Source of the DNA: an uncultured Lachnospiraceae bacterium
GTDB taxonomy: Bacteria > Bacillota > Clostridia > Lachnospirales > Lachnospiraceae
Direction of reading: 5' to 3'
Assembly: GCA_910587765.1 (NCBI GenBank)
Contig: CAJUNR010000002.1
Location: 43,268-107,267 of the forward strand
Length of the DNA: 64,000 nucleotides
Both the position numbers and the translations under genes were made by a program. The stretch's first letter is position 1; each line of letters starts with the position of its first letter. The notes under the pieces were generated by a model that saw only the letters and a list, made by a program, of their open reading frames with translations, ran no database searches and was not told the origin of the DNA. Below, one piece after another: positions 61,323 through 64,000 of this stretch.

Positions 61323-61973
61323 ATGAAAAATACGAAGCAGTCGCTGCCCAGAAGGGTATTCATGATGATCACGGGGATTCTGTTCATCTGTATCTGCGTG
61401 GGCAGCTACCGGCTGAGCGGGTTCGGTGTGGACGCGTTTACCTGTATGAATCTGGGAATCAGCGGTTATCTGGGGATGGTGTTCGGCACCTGGCAGTTAC
61501 TGGTCAACGCGGTCATTCTGGTGTGGGTCTTCTTCACCGTCCGTCACTGCATCGGCGCCGGGACGATCGTCAATATGGTGTGCGTGGGCTACGGGGCGGA
61601 TCTGATCTGCTGGCTGTTTCAGGATGTGTGGCAGGTGGAGATGACGCTGCCCCTGAGAATCATCGCCCTGCTCCTTGGCTGCCTGTTCGCCGGCATGGGC
61701 GTGGCGTTTTATATGGCGGCGGAGATGGGCATCGCGCCCTACGACAGCGTGGCTTTGATCATAGAGAAGATGACGAAGGGAAAGATTCCTTTCCAGTATG
61801 CCAGAGTGGCCAGTGATGTGACCGTTGTTCTGGTGGGCGCGGCGTTCTGCCTGATGGCGGGAAATGACCTGTGGATGATTCTGGGCGTCGGGACGGTCTG
61901 CAACGCGTTTTTAAACGGCCCGCTGATTCAGTTTTTCCGGACGCATGTGGCGGAGCCGCTGATGAACCGGTGA
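61323..61973 (+). CDS. YczE/YitT-like membrane protein
   Basis: The protein has 216 residues and five membrane helices. The sequence FICICVGSYRLSGFGVDAFT and GTWQLLVNAVILVWVFF fits the YczE/YyaS/YitT group. These are integral membrane proteins of unknown transport function. It starts 6 bases after the alpha-galactosidase stop, so it is co-transcribed, which may mean a role in the same sugar use. A GAGGAATAAACGAG site overlaps the end of the upstream gene. Confidence 0.85.
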   Translation: MKNTKQSLPRRVFMMITGILFICICVGSYRLSGFGVDAFTCMNLGISGYLGMVFGTWQLLVNAVILVWVFFTVRHCIGAGTIVNMVCVGYGADLICWLFQDVWQVEMTLPLRIIALLLGCLFAGMGVAFYMAAEMGIAPYDSVALIIEKMTKGKIPFQYARVASDVTVVLVGAAFCLMAGNDLWMILGVGTVCNAFLNGPLIQFFRTHVAEPLMNR

Positions 61974-62020
61974 GTATGCGGGAAATTCGGGTAATTGAAT
62001 GAATTGCAAATTGCCTTATT

Positions 62021-62128
62021 GTGGACGGTAACGCGTTTCTGTATAAAGATGATTACGCCAAAAGAATCCAGGCTGACCTGTGTGCCCAGGCCGGCCTGCT
62101 GTGCTGCATACCGATAGGAAGTCTGTAA
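62021..62128 (+). other. Possible gene remnant of 35 codons
   Basis: One frame reads VDGNAFLYKDDYAKRIQADL then CAQAGLLCCIPIGSL and a stop. The composition is protein-like, but there is no ribosome site and only a GTG start. It may be the tail of a lost gene. I do not recognise the family. The rest of the 270-base gap holds only the WYL operator and promoter. Confidence 0.3.
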
Positions 62129-62185
62129 GGCCTCTGGCGTCCCCGGTTTTTTCATTTACGAAAATTATTTTAACTGCCATAATAA

Positions 62186-62222
62186 ACATGACATATAGAT
62201 GTCGTGTTAGATTTGCTATGAT
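62186..62222 (+). promoter_or_regulatory. Palindromic operator and promoter of the WYL regulator gene
   Basis: ACATGACAT (62186-62194) and ATGTCGTGT (62199-62207) form an inverted repeat (8 of 9 bases) around ATAG. TATGAT lies at 62217-62222, so the palindrome covers the -35 region. Autorepression by the downstream regulator is likely. Confidence 0.6.
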
Positions 62223-62242
62223 ACAAACGGAACGTGAGAATA

Positions 62243-63163
62243 ATGAAGATAGACAGATTGATCGGGATACTGTCGGTATTGCTGCAGGAAGAAAAAACTA
62301 CGGCACCTGAGCTGGCAGAACAATTTGAGGTTTCTAAGAGGACAATCAACCGTGATATCGAGGACCTGTGCAAAGCCGGTATACCAATACGAACCGTTCA
62401 GGGAAACGGCGGCGGTATCAGCATTATGGATGGATACCGGATGGATAGGACGATCTTGACATCAAAAGATATGCAGATGATCCTTGCGGGGCTGAGAAGT
62501 CTGGACAGCGTGAGCGGAAGCAGTTACTACGTTCAACTGATGGAAAAGATTCAGGCCGGGTCTTCCGAATTTATCAGCAGCAGAGATTCTATACTGATAG
62601 ATCTGTCATCATGGTATCGTGATTCGCTGGCTCCAAAGATTGAGACCATACAGGATGCAGTCGGAGAAAGACACTTGATTACGTTTCGTTATTATGCTCC
62701 GGTCGGTGAAAGTGAACGGACGGTTGAACCTTACTATCTTGTGTTTCGATGGTCGAACTGGTATCTGTGGGGGTGGTGCTGTGACAGGAAGGACTTCAGG
62801 CTTTTCAAACTGAATCGTATGGATAATGTTTGGAAGACGGAAAAAGTCTTTGAATGCAGAGATGCGGCTATGCCGGATCTTTCAAACGAGAAGATCTTTC
62901 CTGGTGGAATAAAAGTTAAGGCATTGTTCAGTCCGGATATGAAGTGGCGTTTGGTGGAAGAGTTTGGACCTGGATGCTTTATCGAGAATAATGACGGCAG
63001 ATTGCTTTTCACGGCAGATTATACAAATTTGGAGAACCTGATTACCTGGATCATGACTTTTGGGGATAAAGCTGAATTGCTTGAACCGAAAGAGGCAAGA
63101 GAAAAAATGGCACGTATGCTACAAAAAATGACGACAGTTTACAAGGAGGACGCAGTTTTATGA
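62243..63163 (+). CDS. WYL-domain transcriptional regulator
   Basis: The protein has 306 residues. The N-terminal HTH_11-type winged helix (about 1-60) has TTAPELAEQFEVSKRTINRD. The WYL part (about 135-225) shows RHLITFRYYAP, VEPYYLVFRWSNWYLWGWCC and FKLNRMDNVW. A C-terminal extension domain (to about 300) completes the usual layout. Ligands of WYL domains are nucleotides or nucleic acids where known. ATG 62243 is used; a GTG nine bases earlier is possible and both sites are weak. The next gene overlaps by 4 bases. Confidence 0.92.
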   Translation: MKIDRLIGILSVLLQEEKTTAPELAEQFEVSKRTINRDIEDLCKAGIPIRTVQGNGGGISIMDGYRMDRTILTSKDMQMILAGLRSLDSVSGSSYYVQLMEKIQAGSSEFISSRDSILIDLSSWYRDSLAPKIETIQDAVGERHLITFRYYAPVGESERTVEPYYLVFRWSNWYLWGWCCDRKDFRLFKLNRMDNVWKTEKVFECRDAAMPDLSNEKIFPGGIKVKALFSPDMKWRLVEEFGPGCFIENNDGRLLFTADYTNLENLITWIMTFGDKAELLEPKEAREKMARMLQKMTTVYKEDAVL

Positions 63164-63552
63164 AGTTGGAAGGTTTCGGAATTATGGTTGATAACATGGC
63201 GGTGATGGTGCGCTTCTATCGGGATGTTTTGGGCTTCGAAATCAAAGAGGAAGAAGATACATCGAATGTTTTTCTGGAAAAGGATGGGACGCTTTTCCTG
63301 CTCTACAGAAAGTCGGATTTTGAAAAGATGACAAACAGGAAGTTTTCTTACTGTAACGGAACAAACGGTCATTTTGAGATTGCTCTGGGCGTTGAAAACT
63401 ATGCTGCAGTTGATAAGGTTTATGCAGACGTGACGGCTGCCGGAGCAGAGGGAATTATGGAACCGACAACGGAGCCGTGGGGGCAGAGAACCTGCTATAT
63501 TGCGGATCCCGAGGGGAATCTGGTAGAAATAGGTTCGTTTAATGAGGGGTGA
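63160..63552 (+). CDS. VOC-family (glyoxalase-like) protein
   Basis: The protein has 130 residues with two beta-alpha-beta-beta-beta halves. The first half has MVDNMAVMVRFYRDVLGFEI, and the second AAVDKVYADVTAAGAEGI ending in CYIADPEGNLVEIGSF. This is the vicinal-oxygen-chelate fold of glyoxalases and drug-binding proteins. The Glu in NLVEIGSF is the usual last metal ligand. Its start overlaps the stop of the WYL gene as ATGA, with AAGGAGG 10 bases before it. Its substrate is unknown. Confidence 0.9.
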   Translation: MKLEGFGIMVDNMAVMVRFYRDVLGFEIKEEEDTSNVFLEKDGTLFLLYRKSDFEKMTNRKFSYCNGTNGHFEIALGVENYAAVDKVYADVTAAGAEGIMEPTTEPWGQRTCYIADPEGNLVEIGSFNEG

Positions 63553-63557
63553 CCGTT

Positions 63558-64000
63558 ATGGCGTTTGATTATAAGAAGGAATACAAAGAGTTTTACATGC
63601 CGAAGGCAAAGCCGGAGATCGTCACAGTTCCGAAGATGAACTATATTGCTGTTCGCGGCTGCGGTGATCCGAATGTGGAAGATGGCGATTACAAAGCAGC
63701 AATCGGTCTTTTATATGCTGTTGCCTTTACAATCAAGATGAGCAAAAAAGGCAGTCATCAGATTGAAGGATATTTCGACTATGTTGTTCCGCCTCTGGAA
63801 GGCTTCTGGTGGCAGGAAGGTGTTGATGGAATCGATTATGGCCACAAGGAGGATTACCAATGGATTTCTGTGATCAGACTTCCGGATTTTGTGACGGCGG
63901 ATGATTTTCGGTGGGCTGTGAATGAGGCAACGGAAAAGAAAAAGCAGGATTTCTCCAAGGTAGAGTTTCTGACGATTGAGGAAGGGCTTTGCGTCCAGTG
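63558..64000 (+). CDS. GyrI-like small-molecule-binding protein (cut by window end)
   Basis: At least 147 residues are visible; the C-terminus is beyond the window. The pattern KPEIVTVPKMNYIAVRGCGD, AIGLLYAVAFTIKMS, FDYVVPPLEGFWWQ and WISVIRLPDFVT fits GyrI-like domain proteins (the DUF/GyrI-AraC-effector fold), which bind small hydrophobic or charged molecules. It follows the VOC gene after 5 bases, so the WYL-VOC-GyrI set looks like one small operon. GGGGTG lies about 6 bases before ATG. Confidence 0.85.
   Translation, partial: MAFDYKKEYKEFYMPKAKPEIVTVPKMNYIAVRGCGDPNVEDGDYKAAIGLLYAVAFTIKMSKKGSHQIEGYFDYVVPPLEGFWWQEGVDGIDYGHKEDYQWISVIRLPDFVTADDFRWAVNEATEKKKQDFSKVEFLTIEEGLCVQ

Overview
The window looks like chromosome of a gut-type Firmicute of the class Clostridia, most likely Lachnospiraceae. 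This rests on strong AGGAGG-type ribosome sites, a LoaP-type NusG paralogue inside an exopolysaccharide locus, LytTR-DUF3021 and VanZ genes, multi-copy AAA-ATPase/nuclease (DUF1703-like) and Rpn-like genes, and the gene style overall. Species cannot be named from the sequence alone. Base composition is moderate to high GC for the group, except for a clearly AT-rich stretch at about 20.8-30 kb inside the polysaccharide locus, which suggests acquired DNA. No rRNA, tRNA, CRISPR array or intact transposase was recognised.

Layout. 0-10 kb: a duplicated leader and a PTS EIIA protein; a two-gene HipA-like module whose kinase carries an in-frame amber codon; a large UvrD/RQC-type helicase; an ECF sigma factor with its membrane partner (minus strand); a C45-type acyltransferase/hydrolase; an orphan Imm51-like immunity protein; and a divergent XRE/Cro-like pair. 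The XRE gene has ATA where its start codon should be. 10.7-32 kb: an exopolysaccharide locus on the plus strand. It holds a giant Ig-like surface protein, a membrane-anchored partner, the CpsB-CpsC-CpsD phosphotyrosine system, a priming sugar transferase, LoaP, glycosyltransferases, a Wzy-like polymerase, LicD, an IspD/TarI-like cytidylyltransferase, an epimerase and a Wzx-like flippase. Several decayed genes are scattered through it (nuclease remnant, acyltransferase remnant, epimerase tail). 32-38 kb: LytTR-DUF3021-ABC exporter, an MBL hydrolase, a lipoprotein and an intact AAA/nuclease gene. 38.9-45 kb: gltX, a PcrA-like helicase, a YigZ protein and a zinc-ribbon protein. 45-53 kb: a small acidic protein, an OmpR-type two-component system, a HlyD-MacB-type exporter, small conserved proteins, an S66 peptidase and a second lipoprotein paralogous to the first. 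53.5-64 kb: carB, a lipoprotein, AraC regulator plus alpha-galactosidase plus YczE-like membrane protein, and a WYL regulator with VOC and GyrI-like proteins (the last runs off the window).

How parts may work together. The Cro-like promoter at about 10.36 kb is the only good promoter seen upstream of the surface-protein/polysaccharide genes, so the XRE pair may gate the locus. LoaP, encoded within it, is followed by a good intrinsic terminator just before the first glycosyltransferase; processive antitermination through that point would make expression of the downstream sugar genes LoaP-dependent. A perfect 21-bp inverted repeat with a 103-nt spacer sits directly before loaP and could be an invertible element or an RNA structure. 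Three promoters (two paralogous lipoproteins and the two-component/exporter operon) share one architecture: 11-bp-phased hexamer direct repeats exactly 10 nt before the -10 box, as expected for an OmpR-family activator. Two about 160-bp imperfect palindromes in opposite orientation, with a compensatory base-pair change, and a family of small two-hairpin elements are the clearest unexplained structured DNA in the window.
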